Below, in pieces: positions 9,381-18,401 of a DNA stretch of 28,605 nt. The translations under genes and the position numbers were made by a program. The DNA comes from Chara braunii (Eukaryota; Streptophyta; Charophyceae; Charales; Characeae). The notes under the pieces are model-generated. The model did no database searches. It saw nothing but the letters and a program-made list of their open reading frames with translations, and was not told where the DNA came from. The first letter of the stretch is position 1, and each line of letters opens with the position of its first letter. The DNA lies in assembly GCA_003427395.1 (NCBI GenBank), contig BFEA01000102.1, positions 3,192,351-3,220,955 of the forward strand, given 5' to 3'.

Positions 9381-9818
9381 ATGACCTTATGTAGGGCCCC
9401 AAGGCCATCAAGAGAGTAGATAGGGGCCGGCAGGTCCCCAAGTTGAAAACCAAGGCACGGAGCTCTGTCCCTGCTATGGACATGGGTTCATACGCATCAG
9501 GTTGACGCCAGAATGGTATATGACTATATGCTTATTCTCATCAGGGGAAAGTTGATCGGATGGCAGCCACGATGATTGACAAAAGTGAAAGTTGTGAAAC
9601 CATATAATACAGTAAGTGTCGAGACTGGCAAATGCATTTGATGGCGTGCTTCGGTGAGGACAATGGGGCCGTGCGCCGGCCGCCTCGTCTTTTTTTAAGT
9701 TTTTTGTTCCTTTTTTTTTTCCCCTGTTGCCCGTTTTCTTCCCGATTGGTTCTCTCTTACTCCACTTATTTTGTAACTTTGCGGTTGCCCCGGATAATGT
9801 TTTTTTGCAACTTTGCAG

Positions 9819-9950
9819 GATTATTTCCCAACTTTGCTCAATATCAGTGAAACATTTATGAGGGCACGAGAGGCAGCTGTTCGACAGTTTGCATGCAAAA
9901 CATATGCTCTCCTTTTCGAGTCGTTTGCCGATTCTTATCATCGCCAAGAG
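9819..9950 (+). CDS. FANCD2: FANCD2 exon, fourth block
   Basis: This block encodes 44 residues: DYFPTLLNISETFMRAREAA, RQFACKTYALLFESF and DSYHRQE. It matches the animal FANCD2 stretch [38 protein letters not shown]. The acceptor is TTTGCAG|GAT (9818/9819) behind a T-rich tract, and the donor is GAG|gtgtgt (9950/9951). Both junctions are phase 0, and the flanking exons continue the alignment on each side. Confidence 0.88.
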
Positions 9951-11618
9951 GTGTGTTCCCTTTGTCACGACAGGAGTGATCATCTCAAATTGATTTTGCC
10001 TGACAATGCCTGTCTAATCGTAAGAGGTAGTTGTGCGAGATCTGTAAATGACATACTGTTTCTTTTTTTCTGATTCTTACCGTCAACGTATCGTTGCTAG
10101 AAGGATGCTGCCTTGACTTAACCTGTGTACAAGTCTATGAGTTCATGCACACCGGATTTATGCTATTGCGCATGAGAGAACAAAACAAGCAGTGCAAAGG
10201 AGCAATTCATATGGCAGTGCCGTGGTTGTCCTTGTCGGTTTGAGCAGCATATGTGTCAACTTGATGACTTGGCAGAGAACCTACAATAAGCATTTGACTG
10301 GACATTATTTTGGACTAGATGAAAGCGCATCCATGCTAGACTTCAAAAGCCCATTCGGAGTATGTGCTTGGTTGGACCATTTTCCACTTTGTGTGTGCAC
10401 TATGCTTGTGGAAGTAACCATCCTGATGTTCTCTATAACAGGCAGATTACGGAACTCATGGGGACAGTATGCAGAATATAACAACACAACCTCCATGTAT
10501 CTTGCCGATTCAACTTTTAGACCCATTCATCAAAAGCCTTTTTGGTTACTTGTGGCAGATTGTTTACGTTTAGGCTGGATTGGATGTCAACCTGTGGAAG
10601 CACCCTATGTAACTATTGGACAAATTGCATCAGGTTTCCCCCCCCCCCCCCCCTCTTTACTTCGCAATCACGCCCTTTCTTGGTAAACAAAAAGCAAAAA
10701 GTGGATGTCCTGAAGGACGGGGTTCGGAAATTTCACATCGAGACACTGGATTGAAAGCATCTGTACCTGTTTTGCCAGAGTGGCCTTCTTTCCCCGAATA
10801 GTTAGAATGGTCATTTGTTGCTGCATCTGGACTGAAAGGTGAGCCAAATACAGTTACTATGACCGTAAGTTCTATTCAGGGGAAGACGGTCGTCTGCGAA
10901 CCTGCTGGTTGGTTGGGGCTAAAATTGGAAGATGAATGTTTCCGATGCTTGTGTCTGGGAATGGGCAGAGCGTGGGGGTGAAGAAGGTAAGCATTGTTTT
11001 CCCGGGTGACCCGGCCGTGCAAGGACCAGGGAAGGTCCCATCAAAAGAAAATAAAAATAACAAAAATCCAAAAAAATACGCAAAAAAAACTTAAAAAAAC
11101 TATGTTATGCAGGAAAATAAACTGAACAACTTTTGCCTCAGGGTCACATCGAAATTCTTTACCAAATTTTACGTATAATATATATTAACTTGTTCTTGGC
11201 CCGGCCGGGCAAGTGGTCCCGGGCCACTCTGGTAGCCTCGGTCATTAGACTAAAATTCACTAAATAAATGAGGTAGGTAACCGTGGGTTCGAATAAAGCT
11301 ACTTTCTGTCCAAGTGATGAGAGTTTTGAGTGTTTGGAGAGTTTTTCGCAAACCTGGAACACTCTGGAAACACTCGAAACTCTCATCACTTGGACAGAAA
11401 CGCTCAAAACCCGGTGTTGCAACTTCACACACGGCTTCTGTGTGTTGCGCAAAGTTGCACTTTTCTGCAGAAAGTAAACAACTTCTTATGGCAGCAAAAT
11501 CATGTAGCGGAGCTGGCCGCACTGATAACTGACATGTAACTGGATTATGTCCTCAAAGGTTCTCTGCAGAGAGTTATGCGTCTGTCTCGGACTTACTGCA
11601 GTGAAATATCGTCTACAG
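9951..11618 (+). other. FANCD2 intron (1.67 kb)
   Basis: The intron contains a 15-16 C run (about 10638-10653), GC-rich palindromic patches around 10999-11040 and 11198-11230, and a 98-bp inverted repeat (11303-11400). A 164-codon open frame at 10192-10686 has no recognisable similarity and ends in the C-run, so I do not call it a gene. Confidence 0.65.
11303..11400. repeat. Near-perfect inverted repeat / long hairpin
   Basis: Arms of 33 bp (11303-11335 and 11368-11400) pair with a single mismatch, which would be a G-U pair in the sense-strand transcript. Inside the arms a 2x2 internal loop is followed by a further AGAGT/ACTCT stem. The spacer is 32 nt. The hairpin lies in the intron before the last exon. 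It could be a miniature inverted-repeat element or a small-RNA precursor. No clear target-site duplication flanks it. Confidence 0.75.
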
Positions 11619-11748
11619 GTACTGGCTGCTCTCATAACTCATACTGGGTCTGTAAATAATGAAGAAGTGGGGCCTTCAATGGAGACTCTTGTCTCGTTGG
11701 CGACAACTTTCCCACATGAGCTTCTGCCATTTGCAAATTTCATCAAAG
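11619..11748 (+). CDS. FANCD2: FANCD2 exon with the predicted monoubiquitination lysine
   Basis: This exon encodes 43 residues plus one base: VLAALITHTGSVNNEEVG, METLVSLATTFPHELLPF and ANFIKG. It aligns with animal FANCD2 VGALVTHICSGNEAEV, LDVLLELVVLNPSAMMM and NAVFVKG, in which the lysine is K561, the site conjugated by the FANCL/UBE2T complex. Here that lysine is AAA at 11745-11747. The acceptor is CTACAG|GTA (11618/11619), and the donor is AAAG|gtacgt (11748/11749), phase 1. The continuation, expected to begin with a GILDYLD-like motif, is not found in the 385 bp before the retrotransposon nor elsewhere in the window. Confidence 0.87.
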
Positions 11749-12133
11749 GTACGTAATATTGTCCTTTCTGCTGAGTAATAATAATTGCATCCGAACTTTT
11801 CAGGGAAAAAAAAAAACCATCGCTGCGCAAAGGTTGGGCCGGTAAGCACTCATCGAATGAACGACGGGTTGGCAGCTCCCTTTGTCCACCTGTCCTCAAA
11901 TTTGCTGATGTGTACACGAGCAGCACCCAGAGGTACAGTGCATCGACCTCACGGTACCAGTGTGGTCCACGTGGTGCAGACAAACAAAATTGAAAATCCA
12001 TTCCGAATTCAAAGGGAAGTACTGGAATTTTGGTTCAATGAAGCGGATTTTGGCTGGAACAATAACCTAGATTCGTTTCAGAGCCAGATCCATTGAGGAA
12101 AATTGAAAAAAAAACTCGCAGTTGTAGAGGACT
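11749..12133 (+). other. Intron remnant before the retrotransposon
   Basis: No feature is recognised in these 385 bp. The stretch is presumably the start of the FANCD2 intron into which the LTR elements inserted. Confidence 0.5.
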
Positions 12134-12572
12134 TGTTGCATACTCGTGAAACACAGTCATAAGTATGGCGCAGATTCCCAGAACCGACCAGATAATACAG
12201 AGTTGATACAAATACAGCGGAAGACTTGAGATACATGGACTGACTCAGACCTGACTCGGACTGCAATCAAACACTCTCAATCATACATCAGTGGTGTGAA
12301 AGCCTTGGCCTTGGACATAGACGAAAGGCCAGGGTCTGAGATCATCCACGGACGAATGGAGGGAGGAGAGAGACGAAGGGAGGAGGAGAGGGAAGATGAT
12401 GTCAACTCAATGTTTCCAAAGATCGTATCTTGAAATGTCAGAGGTAGCGATAATCCGAAATGCTGCGAACACAATGTCTCACAATGTCTCAGATATCGAT
12501 CTCACAATGTCAAGTACATCTCCAGAGGAAGATGAAATCAGATCCCACGAGTAGTCCTCAACCTATAGCCCC
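12134..12572 (-). repeat. Second, diverged copy of the LTR tail
   Basis: This region is similar throughout to 12663-13098, at roughly 85-90% by eye, and shares AGATTCCCAG, ACCGACCAGATAATACAGAG and AGACTTGAGATACATGGA. It ends at an N (12573) followed by a (CT)n run. It is either a tandem duplication within the 3' LTR, a partial LTR from another insertion, or a misjoin at the N. Confidence 0.75.
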
Positions 12573-12573
12573 N

Positions 12574-12628
<55 letters not shown>
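12574..12628. repeat. (CT)n microsatellite
   Basis: An uninterrupted CT dinucleotide run of about 27 units, starting directly after an N. Confidence 0.95.
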
Positions 12629-12633
<5 letters not shown>

Positions 12634-13199
12634 CAAAATCGGAATGAATCAGACACACACAATGTTCCATACTCGTGAAACACATTCATAAGTATGGTGC
12701 AGATTCCCAGCACCGACCAGATAATACAGAGTTAATACAAATACAGGGGAAGACTTGAGATACATGGATTGACTCAGACCTGACTCAGACTGCAATGAAA
12801 CACTCTCAAACATCCATCGGTGGTGTGAAGCCATGGCCTTGGACATAAAAGAAAACGCCGGGGCAATTCTCATGCACGGATGAATGGAGGGAGGTGAGAC
12901 GAAGGGAGGAGGAGAGGGAAGATGATGTGAACTCGATGTTCCCAAAAATAGTATCTTGAAATGTCAGAAGTAACGAAAATCCGAAATGTCACGAACACAG
13001 AGTCTTGCAGTGTCTCAGATATCGATCTCACAATATCAAGGTACTTCTTCAGAAGAAGATGAAATCAGATCCCCAGAGTAGTCCTCAACCTACAGTCTCG
13101 ATGTCGCTGTCTCCAATGTCATCAGAACTCGTCACCATCCTTCATACTCTAGCAGTTCCGTAGGAGTAACCAGGAGTAGACTTAGACTTAGAAGGTAGG

Positions 13200-13201
<2 letters not shown>

Positions 13202-13264
<63 letters not shown>
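13202..13264. repeat. (GA)n microsatellite
   Basis: An uninterrupted GA run of about 31 units inside the element-1 LTR. Confidence 0.95.
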
Positions 13265-13268
<4 letters not shown>

Positions 13269-13588
13269 GGAGGAGGAAGAGGGAGAAAAGGCGAGGCCTT
13301 TCTCCCTGGTACCTGTCCCGGTAGCTATGGCGCTGCAGGAGGCTGGCGCTGGGCCGCGGGCTGGGCCGGTGGCTGGCGCTGTTCCTGCTGNGCTGGTTCC
13401 TCCTCGCCGNGGTGCTGATCCNTCCTCGCTGTTCCTACTAACGCTGCTGCACTGCGCTAATCCTGCTAACGCTGAAGCTCTGCACTAATCCTGAAGACTA
13501 ACCTCCTCGCTACTAACCTCCCTACNGAGGCTGGTACCCAGCCTTTTGTAGTGCCNGGCTGGCCTCCNACCTGCTGGTACCTACCGGC

Positions 13589-13617
13589 CTGGACCGTTGA
13601 TCTGATCAACGGTCCAG
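13589..13617. repeat. 29-bp perfect palindrome in the LTR
   Basis: Arms of 13 bp (CTGGACCGTTGAT and its complement) flank a 3-nt CTG spacer. A second palindrome with AGGCTGG/CCAGCCT is at 13529-13545. Both lie around the TATA-like stretch of the LTR, so a promoter or RNA-structure role is possible. Confidence 0.8.
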
Positions 13618-13857
13618 ATTCAAAACTGGACTTGGNGCCTAAACGCGGCAGCCTCTGCACTTGCGCCGCCGGTAGGTCCTATGCTGGACCGGTACCGGCC
13701 TTGTGGCCGTTGGCCTGGGCCTCTACCCCTGGCCTGCCTGAACCGCCGTACCCCTGGCCTACCTGGGCCTCATCTGAACCACCGTCGTCCCCTTAGGCCT
13801 ACCCTGCCTATCTGGAACCGGGCCCTAACTCTGGCCCGTGTGGCTCAGAATGCCACA

Positions 13858-13873
13858 TACTCCCCCCCTTGAA
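13858..13873 (-). other. Polypurine tract of element 1
   Basis: The minus strand reads CTTCAAGGGGGGGAGTA directly before TGTGGCAT, the LTR start. This is the expected plus-strand DNA primer site. Confidence 0.8.
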
Positions 13874-13931
13874 GACCGAGCTAACTGCGAGGTCGAAGTT
13901 GTCTGTCCGATGTCCGTACGGGGCGGGCAGG

Positions 13932-15204
13932 TTAGGCAGCTTCCTTAGCAAGTCGATGTTTTTCGTAATGCGCGAAGATGAGGGGTGCTGTCGCCTTCAG
14001 GTCAGCTCGTGAAATCCAGCGTGTGTCGTCGGGATCACATTGCTTGAATGTAACTTTGTACCGCATTGGCTTGTTGCCGTGCTTGCGATGAGCGAGGACG
14101 CGGTCGACCTCCTGATGACCATCCATTGGAGGGTCCTATGACCGTCTGGCCGGGAAGTCCGCTGGGGAGGCTGGAGTGTAGACCACCAGCTTTGAAGCGT
14201 GAAATACCGGGTGGACCGTCAAATGCGTGGGAATCTCGATGATGAAAGATGGACCCGCGGGGTCGTCGCCAGCTGCTGAAGTGACCGTCCATGGCCCAAA
14301 CCACTTTGGGAGGAGCTTGCGCGAGACGTGCTGCTCGAGCGCGAATTCCTCGGAGGTGACCCAAACCAGGTCGCCAGCGCGGATTGGACATGGGATGCAA
14401 CACCGGTTGCTTGGTGCTGCATACGGACCTGAGCCTTTTGCGTATTTGCGTGGGCTTTGGCCAGCAGTTCTCTGTACTTCCGTGTAGAAGCGGGGGAGCA
14501 AGTGGCGTCGATATCGGCAGCCCGTGGAAGCAAAATGTTTGCGAAGATACGTCCTTTCCGTCCATTGTGATGCAACTCGAATGGAGTCACGCCAATCGCC
14601 GGGTGCACCAAAGTGTTGTAGGCAAACTCGATGTCGGGAAGGCAGTCAACCCAGTCCTTCTTATCTGGGCGGATGAGTGTGCGGAGCATCATCTGCGCAG
14701 TCTGGTGCGCACGTTCCGTTTGCCCATCCGTTTGAGTCTGGTGCCTGATTCCACCATGAGTGTCGTCCAAAAGGCTGACATGAAACGAGTGTCGTGGTCG
14801 CCGACGATGTCTTCCGGAACGCCGTGGCTGCAAAACCAGCTGGTATGCAAAAGTCGTGGGAGCTCGGGAGCCGTCGCATGATACTTGATGGAAAAAATCG
14901 AGCGTACTTGCTCAAACGGTCGACGACCGTGAGAATACCATCATGGCCAAGGTGATCGCGAGGGAAAGGACCGGTCACATCCATAGCAATGGAGAGACCC
15001 GGTTCCCGAGGAATCGACAATGGTTTCAGTTCGCCGTATGGGAGCTGATGGCGCCCTTTGTTCCGGTGGCAAACTGCACATGACTGAATGTACCGATTGA
15101 CGTCGCTGATGATGTCCGGCCAGTGAAATCGCTGGCGGAGTCGTGCAAGTGTGCGTGTGACGCCAAGGTGTCCCGCTAGTTGAAGAATCGTGGTGTTCGC
15201 CAAG
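13932..15204 (-). pseudogene. Element 1 integrase and chromodomain-like tail (broken)
   Basis: Pieces in order on the minus strand are: the zinc-binding part with AGHLGVTRTLARLRQRFHWP and CAVCHRNKG; catalytic core segments with AMDVTGPFP, TVVDRLSKYARF, GDHDTRFMSAFW and QTDGQTERAH; the GPF/Y module with KLLPKWFGPWTV and HPVFHASKL; and a chromodomain-like end with EVDRVLAHRKHG and RYKVTFKQC, ending KEAA at 13932. Frames change near 15190, 14900, 14750 and 14395, and a TAG lies at 14136. This is the enzyme that would insert the cDNA. In chromoviruses the tail steers insertion to marked chromatin. No intact protein is possible. Confidence 0.88.
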
Positions 15205-16661
15205 GAGGCGAGTGCGCAAGGTGCGGTCTTGGGGAACACACAACAAGTCCTTGCCTCGTGTATAGAGAAGCAAGTAGTTGTCGACAATGTGATAATTGCT
15301 TGCCGGCGGGTGATCCGATGATAAGTCCGCATAGAGTGTGGAGAATCTCGGATCCGACTTGTAGCCGTTTACGAAATGCTGTTGCAGGTCCTCATCGAGG
15401 CCGAATGTGGAGTGCACCAAGGCGCAAAGATCAGGTCTTCGCGAGAGAGCATCCGCTGCCTTGTTCGAGGAGCCTGGTATATGCTTGGAGGTGAAGACGA
15501 AGTGGTCAATGAAGTACATCCACCGACGGATCGTGCTGCTCACCGTGTCTTGCGTCTTGTAATACATCAACGGATTGTTGTCCGTTGCCCACGTGAATCG
15601 CCGACGCCCGAGGAGAAAGTGACGCCAACGCTTAAGTACGATGACAAAAGCTAGCAGTTCCTTCTTCCTCGCATCATCAAGTGTATTGATGGGCGGCACC
15701 TTTTGGCTGAAGTACTCAACTGGATGCCAGTCTGTGCCGTCATGTTGTTCCAAAACCGCGCCAATGCCATAGTCGGAAGCGTCCGTAGTCAGTTTGGTAG
15801 GCAAGGTCGGGTCATAGATGCTTAAGACGGGAGCTTGGAGCAAGGCCGTCTTCAGCGTATGGAATGCGTGTCGGGCTTCGTCATTGAACTCGAAGGGCAC
15901 CAAGGGGGACTGAAGTCGCGACAATGGTACAGTGATACGTTGAAAACCTTTGACGAAGTGCATGTAATATGATGCTAAGCCAAGAAAGGAGCGGACTTCG
16001 GTAGTACACTTGAGGTCCGACCAATCTTGAATGGCTTGTACTTTGTCCGCGAGTGGACAAATGCCTTGCAGCGTAACGTAATGGCCTAAGTACTCCAACT
16101 CTTGCTGGGCAAACTCGCACTTGTCGCGGTTCGCCTTGTACTTGGCGATACGGAGCCGCTCCAAAACGGCGCGAAGGTGCTCGAGGTGCTCGTCCAGCGT
16201 CCGACTATAAACCAAGATATCATCAAGGTAAATGAGTACGGTGCGGTCGAGCAGGTCGCAAAATTCCATTGTCATAGCCGCTTGGAAAGTAGCCGGGGCA
16301 TTGGTGAGACCGAAAGGCATGACGATCCACTCAAAGTGCCCATACCGCGTCTTGAATGCGGTTTTGTACGATCTCTTGGCTGTATCTCGATCTGGTGATA
16401 TCCGGACTTGAGGTCAAGCTTCGAGAAGTACTTGGCGCCGCCTAGTCGCTCAAGAAGATCATCGATCTGAGGGAGAGGGCCGACGTTCTTGATCGTTTGC
16501 CCGTTAAGTTTCCGATAGTCGGTGCACAAACGAAGGTCTTTGTTCTTCTTCCGGACGAAGAGAATGGGAGCACCGTATGGCGAACAGCTAGGGCGAATCC
16601 AGCCCTTGGCCAAGAGGTCGTCTAGTTGTGTCAGAAGCACTTGAAGCTCCTCTTCGCTCAT
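15205..16661 (-). pseudogene. Element 1 reverse transcriptase and RNase H (broken)
   Basis: RT motifs are present: GWIRPSCSPYGAPILFV, LRLCTDYRKLN, YFSKLDLKSGYHQI, MPFGLTNAPATFQ and the catalytic YLDD (16219-16230), followed by FLGLASYYMHFV. RNase H follows with TTDASDYGIGAVL and DNNPLMYY. A frameshift near 16370 separates the LKSGYHQI part from MPFGLTNAP, and another near 15190 leads into integrase. The segment is in the same frame as the upstream protease part, from which it is cut by a TGA at 16674-16676. Copying of element RNA to DNA is the family function. Confidence 0.9.
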
Positions 16662-16673
16662 GCGGTAGATACA

Positions 16674-17743
16674 TCAGCGTGGAGGTACGCAAACTTCCTC
16701 GAGAGTGACCCCGTGGTGTATGGGCCGATCCGGTACGACTCCGGCGGGAGCTTGGAAGACATCCTCATAGCTGTCCAAAAGCTCGATGGTGCGTGGGTCC
16801 GATGTGTCCGTCTTGGGCTGATCACCGGGTGGGAGGGCGTGAAGAAAACATATGCCCATCTCCTCGATGTCATTCCGCCGGATGGATTGGCGAATGCTCG
16901 CCGCGGAGACCACGTGACAACCAATCGAAGGATGAGGAAGTGGCACCGTACACGGGACTAGTTCGCCACGCCAATCACGAACATGAACGGTGCGTCGATA
17001 AAAGTTCACCGGATGGTCTTCGCTTTGCAGCCACGACATGCCTAAGATCATATCGAACTTAGTGTCCAATATGTCGAATGACACGGCCTCGCATGCTAGC
17101 GGGGCAAAGTACACGGGCACGGAGTCAACGCAACGGTCGATTGACTTTTGCGTGTGACCATCGGCCAACGTGATGTGCGTAGGCTGACTTTTCCTTCGAA
17201 CGCGCGGGCCTAGCGAAGTCTTGGCTGATGTAGTTGCGAGACGCTCCACAATCGATCAGGGCACTGCAGGTCGCCTTTCCGATTTGAATGCGGATGTAGA
17301 GGAGCGGCGCGTCGATGTCGACGTACCGTTGCCTTGCGTGCTCGCGGTCGATCTTCGCAAGATAGTTACGAAGGTCAACAACCGCTACTCCGCCGTCCGT
17401 CGACGGAGGTGGTACTGCAGCGTGCAAGTATTCGCGCAAATGTGCCATCATCAAGGCGTTGCAATGCGGTCTTGGCAAAGAACCGGTGGAGGGAAGAGGC
17501 AACCATTGGAAGTCCTCAACCATCAACGGGTCGAGTTCCTCAAGCCTCGCCCAAAGTGACGGATCCTCCGATAGAAGGGCTGGCGAAGCAACCAGTTCGT
17601 TGTCCGACGGCGGAACTACCGCATGCGCTTGAATCTTGCACGTGGAGAGGCTGGTTCAACGGTGGGACCAGCTCGACAGCATAGTTCTCGAAATCAATAC
17701 AAGAACTTGCGACTACCGCATCATCCCCGGATGTGAGAGAGAC
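16674..17743 (-). pseudogene. Element 1 protease region (broken)
   Basis: The minus strand encodes an aspartic protease with ALIDCGASRNYISQDFA. The active-site triplet is D-C-G (17245-17253) instead of the usual D-S/T-G, followed by ILGMSWL about 80 residues later. A frameshift near 17210 lies just after the active site. Upstream (17540-17743) is an open stretch rich in S/V/D that probably belongs to the gag-protease linker. The region begins at the edge of the inserted palindrome element. Confidence 0.8.
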
Positions 17744-18299
17744 TGCTACCGTCTTCACCCGAAAATAACGCCCGGGCGTTATATTCAACTTACCCTAAAA
17801 AGATGAGATTTTTGTTTTTACTCACTTTTTTTCAAATAGAACGCCCCTTCGAATAGAACCCCCGGGGGTTATATTCGAATAGAACACCCGGGTGTTATAT
17901 TTGAATGTTCCATGGGCAGAGTGCCTTGGAGAGGTAGTATACATGGGTTTTAAAGGGCGGGGAAGAGGGTATACATGGGGTTTGAAGAGTGTTGAATGGG
18001 GGTTTGACTTCCAAGGGGTATATTTTGGCTTTAGTTTTTGTTTTTATTTTGTATTTCCGAGTTTATAAGGAATTCTGAAGTGCCCCTCAGCCAAAAGTTG
18101 GTCGCATTCCAATCCCGGACAACGTATTTTTTTTTCAGAATTTTTTGATTTTGTTTTTTTTTGGAATTTTGGGGCCTCACCGAAGTTACTACAAATTTAT
18201 TGAATATAACGCCCGGACGTTATAAACGAATATAACGCCCGGGGGGCGTTATATTCATACACAACGCCCGGGCGTTATTTTCGGGTGAAGACGGGAGCA
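17744..18299. mobile_element. Non-autonomous TIR element with clustered GC palindromes
   Basis: Terminal inverted repeats of 37 bp (17744-17780 and 18263-18299) differ at one position. They run from TGCT(A/C)CCGTCTTCACCCG into AAAATAACGCCCGGGCGTT. Near each end lie three palindromes with the core AACGCCCGGGCGTT or variants: 17765-17782, 17851-17876 and 17877-17902 on the left, 18202-18227, 18228-18256 and 18263-18280 on the right. The interior is T-rich, without an open frame of note. The element interrupts element 1 between the gag zinc knuckle and the protease. No target-site duplication is evident. It resembles a MITE or foldback element. The superfamily is not assigned. Confidence 0.72.
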
Positions 18300-18401
18300 A
18301 GGCAGCCGACTCCGGCGGATTGGGAAGTGATGTCGCTGCACTTCCCGCTGTGCTTAGTTTTCCGAGCTTGGACGCTTGACATTTTCCTTGTCCTTGTCGA
18401 G

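Larger units (their letters stand above)
6960..9818 (+). other. FANCD2 intron (2.86 kb)
   Basis: No gene is supported. The intron contains interstitial telomeric repeats (7770-7830, degenerate to about 7870), a 14-bp duplication (8248-8275), and a minisatellite of GTGGTACTATGTGGGTTGGG units (9160-9380). The stretches 7030-7740 and 8320-9150 show only T-rich and AT-rich sequence with no feature I can name. Confidence 0.65.
114..11748 (+). other. FANCD2: FANCD2 homologue, partial gene body (five internal exons)
   Basis: Five separated coding blocks in the same order and orientation match consecutive parts of the FANCD2 alpha-solenoid, the Fanconi anaemia DNA crosslink-repair protein that is monoubiquitinated with FANCI as a DNA clamp. 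All inner junctions are phase 0 with GT-AG sites, and the blocks join without gaps relative to my recollection of the animal protein. Introns are 3069, 2822, 2859 and 1668 bp. The first codons, promoter, C-terminal half and stop codon are not in the window. The exon calls rest on protein similarity recognised by eye, with no transcript evidence. Confidence 0.85.
12663..13857 (-). repeat. 3' LTR of element 1 (1195 bp)
   Basis: On the minus strand the LTR starts TGTGGCAT at 13857, 3 bp after the polypurine tract, and ends ATGGAACA at 12663. The related copy at 12134 ends ATGCAACA, which is a closer inverted match to the start. A (GA)n microsatellite (13202-13264) lies inside. A 29-bp palindrome (13589-13617) and a TATA-like ACTACAAAAGG (around 13550) sit in the upstream half. 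Seven isolated N positions (13391-13636) mark consensus ambiguity. The end at 12663 versus 12134 is uncertain. Confidence 0.65.

Noticed and set aside
10192-10686. 164-codon + strand open frame in the FANCD2 intron
   Set aside because: It has no recognisable domain, unremarkable composition and runs through a poly-C tract. It is probably a chance ORF. A homology search could reopen it.
12649-12945. Minus-strand ORF in the LTR tail, similar to the one at 12078-12266
   Set aside because: It lies in both copies of the LTR tail with stops and microsatellites around it. This is non-coding LTR sequence.
14384-15654. Several + strand ORFs across element 1 pol
   Set aside because: They are shadows of the minus-strand integrase and RNase H coding sequence.
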